Assembly: GCA_949130495.1 (NCBI GenBank)
Contig: OX422210.1
Span: 635,318,585-635,382,584, forward strand
Direction of reading: 5' to 3'
DNA from: Sambucus nigra
Taxonomy: Eukaryota > Streptophyta > Magnoliopsida > Dipsacales > Adoxaceae
DNA: 64,000 nucleotides
Each line of letters opens with the position of its first letter. Position 1 is the stretch's first letter. The notes below the pieces were generated by a model. It was not told the origin of the DNA. It did no database searches and saw only the letters and a list, made by a program, of their open reading frames with translations. Position numbers and translations under genes: made by a program. Below, piece after piece: positions 34,815 to 46,133 of the stretch.

Positions 34815-37800
34815 AATTTTGCCCTCAAAATTCAGGCGTAACCCATAACCATAAAAAGGGTATACTATAATAAAAACCGTGCTATCATACTATCAAACCT
34901 CTGAATAGAGATGTCCCCATAGGACTCAGACTAAGGTCATCGCTATCGATCTTAGAAACTATCGATCCTACCCTTCTACTACGGGAGGAGATACCCACAC
35001 AAGCTCGGCACTAATTGCCTTACTTTCCGAAACACGTTATACCTCTATTAGGGAATAACTACACTAACTTACAATCGCTAACCCTAACACTACTAACTTC
35101 TATTCGCGTTGGTGTACCCCTCAGAGGTCTACTTGCTCACTGAGCCCAATCTAAAGGAAGGTTCCCGGACCACTCCCAGTCCCAGGAATATACTATTCGT
35201 TGTTTCCATTCCAACGAGTAGACAAGGCATATTGCCATCTACACTAGGCTATGCACGGCCTAACGTTTATCGAAGACGATCCGAACCATTGCAAGGAAAT
35301 TCGATCCCTAGAATTTCTACTCCGATCTCACCTTAAATCAAATCCGCCCTTCCACTTACGGGTGGTAGGATATACCCCATATCCCAACGGTTTCCATTCT
35401 TCCTGGAGACTTTACCTATACTTGACACCAATGTCTCGTCTCAGTGAAGCTCACTCCACTTGGCATTCCATGCCACGAATAATCTATAAGATGGTATCTA
35501 CTCGGTGCCTATACTACTCCCGTTCGCATTGCCTTAGCGAAAGGAAATATCCTAACGATAGTCCTTCACGGTCACAAACTTGTTATTCGTGAAAAGACTC
35601 CAAATTCCCACCCAGGAGAAGTGCCTCTAAGTCTTTAAGGCAAATACTACCGCCCTGAACTTAAAATCAAGTGTGGGATAACACTTCTTAAAAGTGTGAG
35701 ACACACGAACAGTAGGTCTATGTTCCCATATTAGCACATCCCGTTCCTGGCAAAGACTCGTTCGTTAAATCCACTCTCGATCATAACAACACGAGTGCAG
35801 GAGAAAAGTCAACTTATACTCCAACTCCTCCAAAGGTAGGTTACCCATGTAACCCTCTAACTACGAGAGGCCCCACCACTAATGGTCTAACATTCTAACG
35901 AGCTCGAAATCCCATACTTCTCGTCTAGGGACCAAATTCTACTTAGAGTTAACCCACAACTTATTGTGGTCAACCCCCAACCATCTTCCTAAACTAACGT
36001 CGCATGCCCTAAGGGCCTAGCGTCCTAAGAATCCTAAGGTCAATTTATCTATCCTAACCTACTCGTATAAGTATAATACTAAATATCCCTAGTGTCCAAG
36101 ACCTTTCCCGACTTCCGACATTAGCTCGGTTTCATGCGTGGGACGTCTCGCCGAAGCAAAATCCAAACAAGGAACCCTCCCGTTACACTACTACCTCGCA
36201 TTGTCAGTCGTCGAGAAGTAACGGTCGAAGACACATGATCGGTATCGACGGAATCCTAATTTGAAACTCTACTACTACATGTAAACGTCTACGTCCTACC
36301 ATAACTATCGACTGAGGCATTTACTTTCAGTAAGATGCCACCAATACTCTACCCCAAGAGACACACATATCTCTAAACAAATGGCCTTCTCATAAAGACA
36401 CAACCATAAGTCCCTATCGGACATCCATAATCTTAGTCTTCCCCCACGTTAGTCAGAGGAAAACTGTCATAGTGCTCATATATCGCACATGAACTTAGCC
36501 CTTAATCACTCAGATACGTGATTCTTGGCTAAACCTTCCAACCCAGCACTTAACCAACAGAAAAGAAAAAGGAGAAAAGAACAGAAAAGAAAATGCACAT
36601 CTCTCCACTCCCAACGTCGTTAAGGTTCATGCGTGGAGCGTCTCGCCGAAGCGAAATCCAAACAAGGAACCCCTCCACACAGTCACCTTAACTAGCCAGT
36701 CATGGAGATAAGGCAATAGCATACACAAGCAAAGCAACCAAGCAAGCAAAGAGAATAAAATAAAAATAAAAATAAAGGAAACTATCTACACACCGTAAAC
36801 CACCTCTATAAAGTCTCAACCCGTATCCAGGAGAGATATTATAGAACAACTAGTCCTCCTCCTAGAACTAGAACTAGGATAGCCTCGCGATATATTCGCT
36901 TGCTATCACCCCAACCAATCTAAGAATATCTCTACTCGTATAGTATATAATACAAGTAGCACGTACCACATATATCACCACTCGCCCCATAACGAGTGTG
37001 AAGGAAGATACAGAACTCCCCTATCATGGAAGTCACATAGATATACTTACTATATATAAAATATGTACCGATACCATCACCAGCTCGATATACGCACCCG
37101 AATCTAGGGCTAACACCAAACTACTCCCATCTTACCTAAGGAATGCACTAATCGCACCCTAGTTAGAAAGTCCCACCAACATACTAGCCAACCTCCTTAG
37201 CTGCTACCGATAGTTCTAAGACACGACATTCTAGTCTTACCCGAACCAAACTACTTCCATCAATGACTCAACTAGGAGTCCTATCCTTGACGATTATCTT
37301 CAATCGACAAGATCAGAACGCATACTTCCCTTGGCTTCTTCAGCAAGGAGAACATTCTACCATCTTCCCCAACCTTAGCTCCACGAGCCTTCCCCGAGTG
37401 GGTGTCCACCATTGGGGTCTCATGAACACTATTTCTCCAAAAGTGTTTCCAACACTTACTTACGAGCCTAGCATTTCCACTGAGAGGCTCTCTCTACGGG
37501 CAAAAACATTCTGTCCCACCATAAAGAGGCGACTATCATATCCGCCACTTCAACCTTACTCCTAAGGGTGAAAGGTTTTCCTAAAATCCTCACACCTAAG
37601 CACTCCTGTACCCAACTCTAGGCCAAACTCTCGGGTCTTACGCTCTCACCGAACGAGGTTACACTTCCCCGATCCAACCAAACTTTCAACATGTGGTCCT
37701 AATAAGAACCTCTCAACTCCGAATTGACATTGCTCGGAGTCCCAAGCATAGTACCACTCTCTACCGACAACGGTACTTGGGAAAACTATTTTCACTATGC

Positions 37801-38123
37801 TTAATAGTCACGGCGGCAATATAAAATAATGCTGCAAAGGGAGAGACCTCCAAATCGGTCCTTATTCCCGCCCACAGCCTACAGCTTATAGTAATCCCAT
37901 CCTATGACGCCTTCACAACGCCCTTCCTCAGCGCCCTTCATCTAACGGCTTACAAGTCTCACACGAACGCGTAGAAGATCTTCGGGGTCCTCATACCATA
38001 GCAGGAGAACGGAATCTCACAAGAGAATTCAACGACCTTATTCCTAAGGCTCTACATCAAACAAAGAGAAACGCAGAAGACGTAAAACATCCGCACAGAT
38101 TCCTAAGGACTCTAGAACCTAAT
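34815..38123 (-). pseudogene. E2 interior: degenerate Ty3 pol remnants and non-coding sequence
   Basis: A clear relic is RNase H on the minus strand at about 35600-35710: AVVFALKT, a stop, RHFSW, then LFTNNKF, aligning with the better kept copy in E3 (50871-51345). Integrase-like traces may lie at 35100-35450. Between the relic and the primer site are two hairpin motifs (36134-36193, 36628-36685) in the same order as in E3. Gag, protease and RT are not readable. Plus-strand frames at 35109-35592 and 37263-37565 look like antisense shadows. Confidence 0.6.
36134..36685 (-). repeat. Hairpin motif, two copies (E2 interior)
   Basis: Cores near 36155 and 36653. The sense strand of the second reads GGATTTCGCTTCGGCGAGA, a 6-bp stem closing a C(TTCG)G loop. 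The first has one substitution (CGC to TGC) that still pairs as a wobble. Confidence 0.85.
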
Positions 38124-38135
38124 GCTCTGATACCA
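38124..38135 (-). promoter_or_regulatory. Primer-binding site of E2 (initiator Met tRNA)
   Basis: The plus strand GCTCTGATACCA lies two bases from the LTR. Confidence 0.9.
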
Positions 38136-38873
38136 TCTGTGACAACCCACCTACTAAAATAATAGGTGGCCAGCCCAATACTCCAATAATTACAGGAATC
38201 ATAGATGGTCCATTCTTAGCATCACTGTCGATTAAAATAATAGTATGAGATAACCACCAATCATTTTAGAAAACGGATTGTCATATACAAAAATTTTAAA
38301 AGTAAAAGAGAAACACTTAGACAATCCCATTTGTAAAAACGGTGGGTATCAAAATCGATGAATAAAGTATGACAATACAATAAATAATCACCGAATAAGC
38401 TGTCGGTGCACAGACCAATACAACAATATATTAAGTATTACAATTCAATATTTACAATATAATGAATGAGTGCTAAACCTTGGGCAAACACGCCCGAATA
38501 AATATACTAAACATAACTAGAGTACAATAGAGGGAAGCGTCTACAACAAGTATCCTATAACATCCGCAATATGCCGTAGCTCCATGACAACTGGAAATGG
38601 AAATGTAGACACGGGTGTCCATGCGGAAGAGCACCTGTAACGGCAAAGAATATGCAGAAACAAGGAAATATAGAAACCGGTCAGGGCCGGGTTTGATATG
38701 ATTACCATGTGACTAAAATGCATGGCAGGTAAGTGCGAAATTCTCTCGCAGATAACAATAATATTCCTCACCTCTCAATCTACCAGCAACCTAACGCAAT
38801 ATCGTGAGATGTTCTAGTTAACCCTAAGTACTAAGGGCTAACTTTTCCCCATTCTCAACACTATGCCCTATTC

Positions 38874-38933
38874 GTGTGTGGGGTGTCTCGCAAAGCGAAA
38901 TCCAAACAAGGAACCCCCCCGATACACTACTAC
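38874..38933 (-). repeat. Hairpin motif (E2 5' LTR)
   Basis: Same as 32379-32438 with one substitution outside the stem. Confidence 0.8.
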
Positions 38934-40200
38934 TTAGGCAAGGTTGATCGTCGAGATCCATTAGACCCTAAGCACAAAAATAAGAAATAAATAAATGTGT
39001 GTGAATAAGTGTGGGAGGTCACAACTACAGCTAATCAAGAAATAAAACATAAACCCATCCATCATCTAACGGCACAATTCCTAATTCTATCTTTAGGAAT
39101 ATACATATAAATGGTACAACACTTTATCAAGTGTTTACCAAATTAATTTCATCTTACACTAATTCATTTCATGAATTTGTTCCTTATCAGGAAATATAAT
39201 CATACTTTTTATGCTCTAGAGGCATTTATCTCAATTGTTCACTTTGTAAAAATATCTTCCTTATCAGGAATATAATCATCATCATAGGCTCTTTATGGCC
39301 TTGCATCGTGCTCTTTATGGCACTTTCATCATGCTCTATATGGCATTTTACTGTGCTCTTTATGGCACCCATCAAATATCAAGTCCAACTTGATTTAGAA
39401 TAGTTATATTCATATATATATATAACGATTCTAAGACCGCCCGTCCGGGTTTCCCCACTGTGCGCGCCCCTAAATGGCTATCATCTTCCAGGGCCTCCAA
39501 GACAACCTGGGATCCTATCGAAACGTCGGGAAGCGACCATGTGCCTGCGGGACAGTCAAAACCACACCCGGAATCTCCTAACCAGCGCAGAAAATATAAA
39601 CAAACGCTCACATGGCCTAGGGACTATATCCACCCTGCATCATTAGCCAGGGGGCTTCACCACAACGCGCGCGACTTCCCTTATGATAGCGATTTAGAGA
39701 GGTGTGTATCCATAAATTATCATTTATGAAAAACATTACTTTTTCCATTTTTGAAAACTCATATTTTATATTTCCAAAAATCATTCACTTAGCCATTAAG
39801 CACCAAGTTTTAGAAGATGCATTATTTTCTTATTAAGTCATATTTTATTAATGACCTAAGACCCCAAAGTGCCATTAACCTCAAAATAGCCTCGAATAGT
39901 TTATATAATTCATAAACCCTCAAAGTGAGCCTCCATAATGGAGTGTCTCCCAAAAGCTCAACATAATATTTTAACTTCCCATTTCATCTCTAGGTTAATT
40001 TCCTAAATCATTTGGAATCAACCTACGCAACTTATCCCTCGGGTAAGCCTAAATATCCCCATTAAATCCTAGGGCATTAGTCTATCCAAAACCACCCTCT
40101 AGAACTCTTAATTACTTCCCAAAGGAAGGTTCCTAACCTTGGACCTAAAAGAAAAAGGGCTAAAAATCAAAATAAGAAAATCTCACAAAAACAGGGGAAC

Positions 40201-40378
40201 CGAATCGATTCGCCCTTGCGAATCGATTCGCTAGACAGCCGAATCGATTCGGTGAGCAAAAACTGACCTTCTGCAATTGCCGAATCGATTCGCTTTAAAT
40301 CCGAATCGATTCGGTCTGCAAGACCTGTATCCCTCTCCTTATCCGAATCGATTCGCCCATAGGGCCGAATCGATTCGG
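40201..40378 (-). repeat. CGAATCGATTCG palindrome array, 7 copies
   Basis: Spacings 18, 21, 41, 21, 42, 22. It lacks the first 22-bp unit of the other LTR. Confidence 0.95.
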
Positions 40379-41266
40379 TCCTGGGATTTTGCCCAGTTTG
40401 GGCGACGGGTTACATAAACCCTAAAATCCCAAAACTTCCATTCTTTGCTTTTACCCAACATCAACAACATCTAATTCTACCAAATCATTCCTACACCATT
40501 TACAACTAATAATATATCCTCAAATCAAATTTAAAACTAAGATTTAAGGGTTTAATCATCAAAATCAACAAATACCCATTTATGGGTTAAATCTCCCAAA
40601 ACCTAACTATACATGCAATTTATCACATTAAATCAATATCTAGCAAGTAAGAAACTTGCCTCGAGGTTCGTAGTCTCTGAACACCTCCGGTAGCGACGGA
40701 TTCCGGCCCAACTCTTCCATCTCTCTCTTTCTCTCTACTTTCTCTTCTCTCTCTCTCTCTCCTTTGGCTTCTCTCACACAAATGAAGAAAAAGAAAGGGG
40801 GTGGGGGATTTATAAGGGTCAAAATATAAACCCCACTCCTAATTGCTAATACACCACTAAAATGACTCGTAACCACTTAATTGAGTCATAACCCCCTTAA
40901 ATGCCTAAATCTCAAATATTACAACTGGGCACTTATTTCGACTATCTCGACTATTCTAAAAACTACCGCACCCCCTATTTTGGCATTCGGGAAAGTGTGA
41001 ACTATTTTTACGTTCCAATTCCGTTTTTAATTCATTAATTATACCCGATTTAAATATAGGTCATAACCGTCGTTTTACATATAACGATGCAAAATACACA
41101 ATATAACACTATTTACCTTCTCATAACGGTAAATAGTTAGAACATAGTAAATATTATCCCTAAGTCTCACGGGAAATAATATTTACTCCAACATTCCCTA
41201 TTTTATAAAATTAGCCCATAAGGCAAAATAGTATAAAATAGTCGCTTGAAAACCTGGGTTGTTACA

Positions 41267-41960
41267 TCATGTCTCTTAAAATTCTTATGACTTTTAGTAT
41301 TCATGACTCTTAGAATTCTTATTTATGTCTCTTAGAATTCTTATGACTTTTAGTATTCATGATTCTTAGAATTCTTATTCATATCTCGTAGAATTCTTAT
41401 GATTTTTAGTATTCATGACTCTTAGATTCTTATGATTTTAGTATTCATGACTCTTAAGATTCTTAAGACTATTAGAATTCATGTCTTTTAGAATTATGTC
41501 TATTTGAATTCATGTCTAATAGAATTGTGTCTATTAGAATTCTAACTATTATGACTATTAGAATTCACATCTTTTAAAATTATGTCTATTTGAATTCATG
41601 TTTAATAGAATTATGTCTATTAGAATTCTAGCTATTATGACTATTAAAATTCAAGTCTAAAAGAATTATGTCTATTAGAATTCCACCTATTATGTCTATT
41701 AGAATTCCTGTCTTTTAGAATTATGTCTATTTGAATTCATGTCTAATAGAATTATGTCTATTAGAATTCTAGCTATTATGACTATTAGAATTCATGTCTA
41801 AAGGAATTATGTCTATTAGAATTCCAGATATTATGTCTATTAGAATTCATGTCTTTTAGAATTATGTCTATTAGAGTTCATGCTATTATGTGTTCTATTA
41901 TGACTTTTGGAATTCATGCTACCAACTATTGGTATTCATGCTACCATGCCTTTTTGAATT
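41267..41960 (+). repeat. TTAGAATTC minisatellite with higher-order period
   Basis: Monomers of 15-16 bp (GTCTATTAGAATTCAT and variants). The marker CTTTTAGAAT or its variant recurs at 41485, 41571, 41712 and 41853, so the last copies repeat with a 141-bp period. The array starts at about 31595, is split by E2, and lies in E4. Confidence 0.85.
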
Positions 41961-42745
41961 CTTTAAATTATGTATTTTTTTTTAAATTTTCAAAATTTTA
42001 TAACCTTTTGGAATCAAGAAATTATGTCTTTTTAAATTCTCTAAATTTGAATCTGTTTTTTAACACATATCAATTAGTTGCCCACATGTATACTATAATC
42101 ATGTGTTAAATCAACAAATGTTTTTTTAAAATTCTAAGTTTTGGGGATTCTAGACTTATGAAATTCTAGAATGTACACCTTAATGATATTCAAGAATTTT
42201 ACAATTATGTAATTTTATGATAAAATATGCATAAGTATTCATATTAAATTATTAAATGAATGCAATTGCATTATTAAAGTTAGGTATCACCACAGTGATA
42301 CTTATTACTACTCATTCCAAATTAGCCATTTATTACCATTATAATGTTTAAATCTATTTATTTAACATATATCAATTAGTTGCCCAAAGGTATACTACAA
42401 TCATATGTTGAATAAACAATTAAGGAATGCTTACAAGTTCCAAACTAGCCATTTATTACCATTAGAATGCTTAAATCTGTTTATTTAACATATATCAATT
42501 AGTTACCCACGGGTATACTATAATCATATGTTGAATACACAATTAAGGAGTGTTTGTACATGTTTGAACCAAGGATATCCGTAGATACCTAATACAATAA
42601 CATCACTCAATTATTCATGTTGAATATTAAAACCATTAATGGTATTAAATTAAAATATGTGATGACTACCCACACGAGCATCTTATTTTAATGTTGTAAA
42701 ATATTCAAATCTTATTATGTGTTAATTAATGTTTTAAAGCCTTTC
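41961..42745 (+). other. E4 interior with 122-bp repeats
   Basis: A block CATATATCAATTAGTT(G/A)CCCA..ATCATATGTTGAAT occurs at about 42062 (variant), 42362 and 42484. The last two are units of 122 bp that also share CTAGCCATTTATTACCATTA-type sequence. Non-coding. Confidence 0.6.
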
Positions 42746-43178
42746 TCAATGTAGACTTACAAGAGAAAGTCTATATTCGTCAACCTGAAGACTTCATAAT
42801 CGAAGGCCACTATATGGACTGAAACAAGATTTGAGGCAATGGTATCTAAAGTTTGATGAAATCATTACGAACTTCGATTTCAAACAAAACATTGTTGAGC
42901 CATGTATATACCTCAAGATCAGTGGGAGTAAGTTCATATTTTTGGTACTGTATGTTGATGACATATTAATATTTTTCTCCAAGCATAATAGGATATATAT
43001 GGGATCCAAACACATGGATCTTAAATATCTCTCACTGAAGCAAGATGTTAGAAGAAGAAATGTTGTCACTGAACACAGAGGCACACATCTCATGGTTGCA
43101 GATATTTTTACAAAAGGACTACCTCCAAAGACATTTCAGAGACATACTGAAAGAATGGGTCTTGAAGATAGTTCCTAG
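42746..43178 (+). pseudogene. E4 RT-RNase H fragment, internally deleted
   Basis: RT motifs: EKVYIRQPEDF, a frame break near 42800, then GLKQDLRQWYLKFDEI and LYVDDILIF (YVDD at 42951-42962). Within about 15 codons the frame jumps to the end of RNase H (SKHMDLKYL, ADIFTKGLPPKTFQRH) and stops at 43178. The RT thumb and nearly all of RNase H are missing, although the 115-codon frame 42831-43178 is open across the junction. Confidence 0.8.
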
Positions 43179-43550
43179 TTATTTTTTTCTGCATATTATT
43201 ATACATGTATTTGACATTTGTTGAGCTCTTAATAAAACTTCTACATCTATTATATTCTGGGTTCCATTGTGTATACATATTATTACTAGATGAATTATAA
43301 AACAAAATTATCTGCTTCAATACATTATGGGACCATTAAGCAAACTCCTAATCATGTCCTAGTTAAGAAGGTTGTCAATGATGTAGTACATGGAAGGGAT
43401 CATGTTACATAATGACATGCGGCCGCCATGACTCCCATTGACTATTTGAATAACCAAGGCACCTATGAAAACCAATGATTGAAGGATTTAGCATATCATG
43501 TGCGCCTTATGATTCTAAATTAAAAACATTTATGGATTAACCTAACGACC
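43179..43550 (+). other. E4 3' untranslated region
   Basis: No gene seen; it ends at the polypurine tract. Confidence 0.5.
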
Positions 43551-43561
43551 AAGTGGGAGAC
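43551..43561 (+). promoter_or_regulatory. Polypurine tract of E4
   Basis: AAGTGGGAGAC sits against TGTAAGG. Confidence 0.85.
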
Positions 43562-44046
43562 TGTAAGGAAATTATTAAATTAACTTTTGGTTTATTTCCT
43601 TCCTCGAAATGTGGTCTTTATTAATCTGTTTTTAGTAAAGAATATATGTTATATCCTGTATAAATGGTTCGTATTCCACATTAAATAAAGAATAAAAAGG
43701 AGTTAAAATTTCACTTATGATGGACGGTTTAGATTAATTGACCTTTGAAATTTTGGCCCTCTATCCACCTATAAATAGATGACTTTACTCCATCAAAAGT
43801 GCATCCAAGACATCACAATTAAAACACATAACTAAAGGTTTATAGGTAAGGGGAGAGAAGCCGAATTCTCCCTTAAAGGATTGCTAAGGCGGTCATACCG
43901 GCGACACTCGACAACATGGTTCAACAGCAAGACTGAATTCATGGCGTCGAAAGGAGGTACTTAAAATTACTCTTTTCACATGTCTATTGACATGATTATC
44001 ATATTGTTAAAAGATCCTAGAAATCATGTATAAAATATAACTTACA
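43562..44046 (+). repeat. 3' LTR of E4
   Basis: 485 bp, ending TTACA before TTATG. TATA-like CTATAAATAGATGAC near 43771. Confidence 0.9.
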
Positions 44047-44051
44047 TTATG

Positions 44052-44905
44052 TCATCGGCTGATAAGAAAAGAAGTGGCGAAGGCAGAGGGTTAAGGAAAT
44101 TTCGAGATAATGGAATAGTGGTTTTGTTATTCAGTGGCCTTTATATGCACTTTATTTCCAATGATTAGCAGTAAAGGAATAGGAAAGGAAATGTCAGTTG
44201 GTAGGTCATATGGGTTTTATCTAAATCTCTCAGCAACCTCTCGTAATAATATAAATTCACCCGCCCCTTATCTTTCCCATCCACGCCGACACATCCACTG
44301 CATACCCTTATTTTCAACACCACTTATCACTTAAAAAACAAACCTACAGTTTTTCTTATATCCTAAACCTCAACCTATATTTGACACATTGAAGGATTGA
44401 CTTCATAACCCCAAAGCAGGAGCCGTCAAAAATAAAAAGGTGAATAACCTTAAAACCCTACCCTATTATTTCAAATCCCTCCCTCCCATAAGTAGGGTAT
44501 TCTCAATTTTTAAAACTATTACATCCTTCACTACTCTTGCTTGAATAAATAGATGCCCCGGCCCAATTTTTTACCTCAGTGTCGATCGAATACGACCCAT
44601 CATGAAATTCAATGATGACTGTCATTAAATTGTTAGTCTGATCATTAAAGAAATTCCATAATTATTTAATTTTTTTACCATTTAACATTCATAATTTTTA
44701 ATAAACATACAAATTTTAGATTTTGAAAATTAAATGAATTATCCAAAATTCAAGTGTCTCCCTTACACAACTTTATGAATTTATAATTTTTTTTTCATTA
44801 ATTCATTTTAACTCAATGACACATAATATTTCTCAAAGTTACCTCCGGTTCATCGCACGATAATTTTATATTAATTTAAATATATAAAAATAATGGGGTA
44901 TTACA
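44052..44905 (-). repeat. Shared E1 LTR, part 2
   Basis: It continues the LTR beyond E4; its start matches 63895-64000 of the other E1 LTR. It ends GGGGTATTACA. A 66-codon plus frame (44134-44334) has no domain. Confidence 0.85.
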
Positions 44906-44920
44906 TTCTTCCCCTCTAAT
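44906..44920 (-). promoter_or_regulatory. Polypurine tract of E1a
   Basis: The plus strand TTCTTCCCCTCTAAT gives the minus-strand purine run AGAGGGGAAGAA before TGTAATACCCC. Confidence 0.8.
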
Positions 44921-46128
44921 AAAAAAGAACTCCTCCCTCAGAATTCACAGAAAGATAACACACAACTGTCTCAAATTAAATACGAATAGTATTGTCTCAT
45001 CGTGTCCTCACGCTCCCAAGTGGCTTGATCATCACTATGGTGATCCCACTAAATATAAACTAATGAAATTTTCTTAGTTCTCAAATTTTGGACTCTACGA
45101 TCTAAGATAGAGGTTGGCTCCTTGGTGAAAGAAACATGGGGTCTAATAGGATATCTTCTAAGTCTATATGTTGATATATAACTCGTTTTGTAAGAACATA
45201 TAAAGCATCAATACATGAAACACATTGTGAACTCAAGCTTAATGATCTAGGAGCGCTAAATGATAAGCAAGTGACCCTACTCTATTTGTTATCATGATGA
45301 CCCAAACATAGCTCAATGAAAACTTACCATGCCTCTTAAAATGCATTACCCCTTTTTATAGGTGATACCTTAAGAAGTACCTGGTTGCCCACTTGAAACT
45401 ACAAGTCCTCCCAATCCAAATTCGCAAAAATATTGTGACCTACTCTCTGATGTCTTGATTCACTTACGAATCATCTTGGTCTTACATGTAGTCCCCTAAC
45501 AAACTCGAGTTCCAACAATATATTATCTCAAATCCGACCAACACACCGAGGACCTACATGGTCGCCTATACAATGCCTCATACGATGCCATACCAATCAA
45601 TTTCTGAATAATACTGTGGTAGGCAATCTCAACAAAAGATAAGTGCATATCTTAACTACTCTTGAAATTTAATTCGTGTGTCTAAGTGTATCCCCCAAAT
45701 TAAGGTTCACCTATTCTGTCTTCCTATATGTTTGAGGATGGTAGGATGTACTCACGTGCACTTAGTCCCTACAAACTCCTAAGAAGTGTCCAAAAAGCAA
45801 GATACAAAAGTCATATCTCTGTTTGACACGGTCACCAAGGGTACTTCATGTAATTGAACAATATCTGCTACATACAAGTGTGTATACTATTCTCTTTTAA
45901 GATCCATGTGAAATAAAAAGAAACGTGCCACTCACAACAAAAGATTCAATATCACGCAAATAGAATCGTGATGCCTTATTGTCAAAGGAAACTTGATGAT
46001 GAAATTCATCAGAAAGGTTATCCCACTTCCATTCGGGAAGGTGTAAAGGTAAGAGCCTATCCGACGGTCTCTAGTAACTCATACCTTCACCATTTAAATA
46101 GGACACAAACTGAGTAATGTCCAGCTTT
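44921..46128 (-). pseudogene. E1a integrase C-terminus with chromodomain remnant
   Basis: Minus strand, from high to low coordinate: GMASYEALYRRPCRSSVCW (about 45520-45600), an integrase C-terminal segment full of stops, then the chromodomain-like end with ATWERED (about 45000-45030). The same order is better kept in E3 (49369-50505). Chromodomain integrases steer insertion to heterochromatin. The upstream part was separated from it by the E3 insertion. Confidence 0.68.
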
Positions 46129-46133
46129 ATCCA

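Larger units (their letters stand above)
31643..41266 (-). mobile_element. E2: young non-autonomous Ty3 element inserted in E4
   Basis: LTRs of about 3.1 kb (31643-34794, 38138-41266), TCATG target duplication (31638-31642, 41267-41271), initiator-Met primer site and polypurine tract, all on the minus strand. I count about 15 substitutions between the LTRs plus one 22-23 bp unit difference, roughly 0.5 percent. The 3.3-kb interior has no long ORF, only faint pol remnants, so it was probably mobilised in trans. Confidence 0.92.
38138..41266 (-). repeat. 5' LTR of E2
   Basis: 3129 bp, near-identical to 31643-34794, with one palindrome unit fewer (seven). Confidence 0.93.
30699..44046 (+). mobile_element. 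E4: copia element inserted in the E1 LTR, carrying E2
   Basis: LTRs at 30699-31167 and 43562-44046 start TGTAAGGAAATTATT and end TTACA. The target duplication TTATG is exact (30694-30698 and 44047-44051). The uninterrupted E1 LTR at about 63880-63920 shows the empty-site equivalent. Without E2 the element is about 3.7 kb and holds only an RT-RNase H fragment, so it is non-autonomous or internally deleted. Confidence 0.9.

Noticed and set aside
35109..35592. Two overlapping plus frames in the E2 interior
   Set aside because: The element sense strand is minus, there are no domains, and they match a degraded integrase area read backwards.
37263..37565. 100-codon plus frame
   Set aside because: No domain; antisense in the E2 interior. 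An equivalent stretch in E3 (about 52900-53350) is not open in the same way.
44134..44334. 66-codon plus frame near a G/A-rich start
   Set aside because: Lies within the E1 LTR, is antisense and has no domain.
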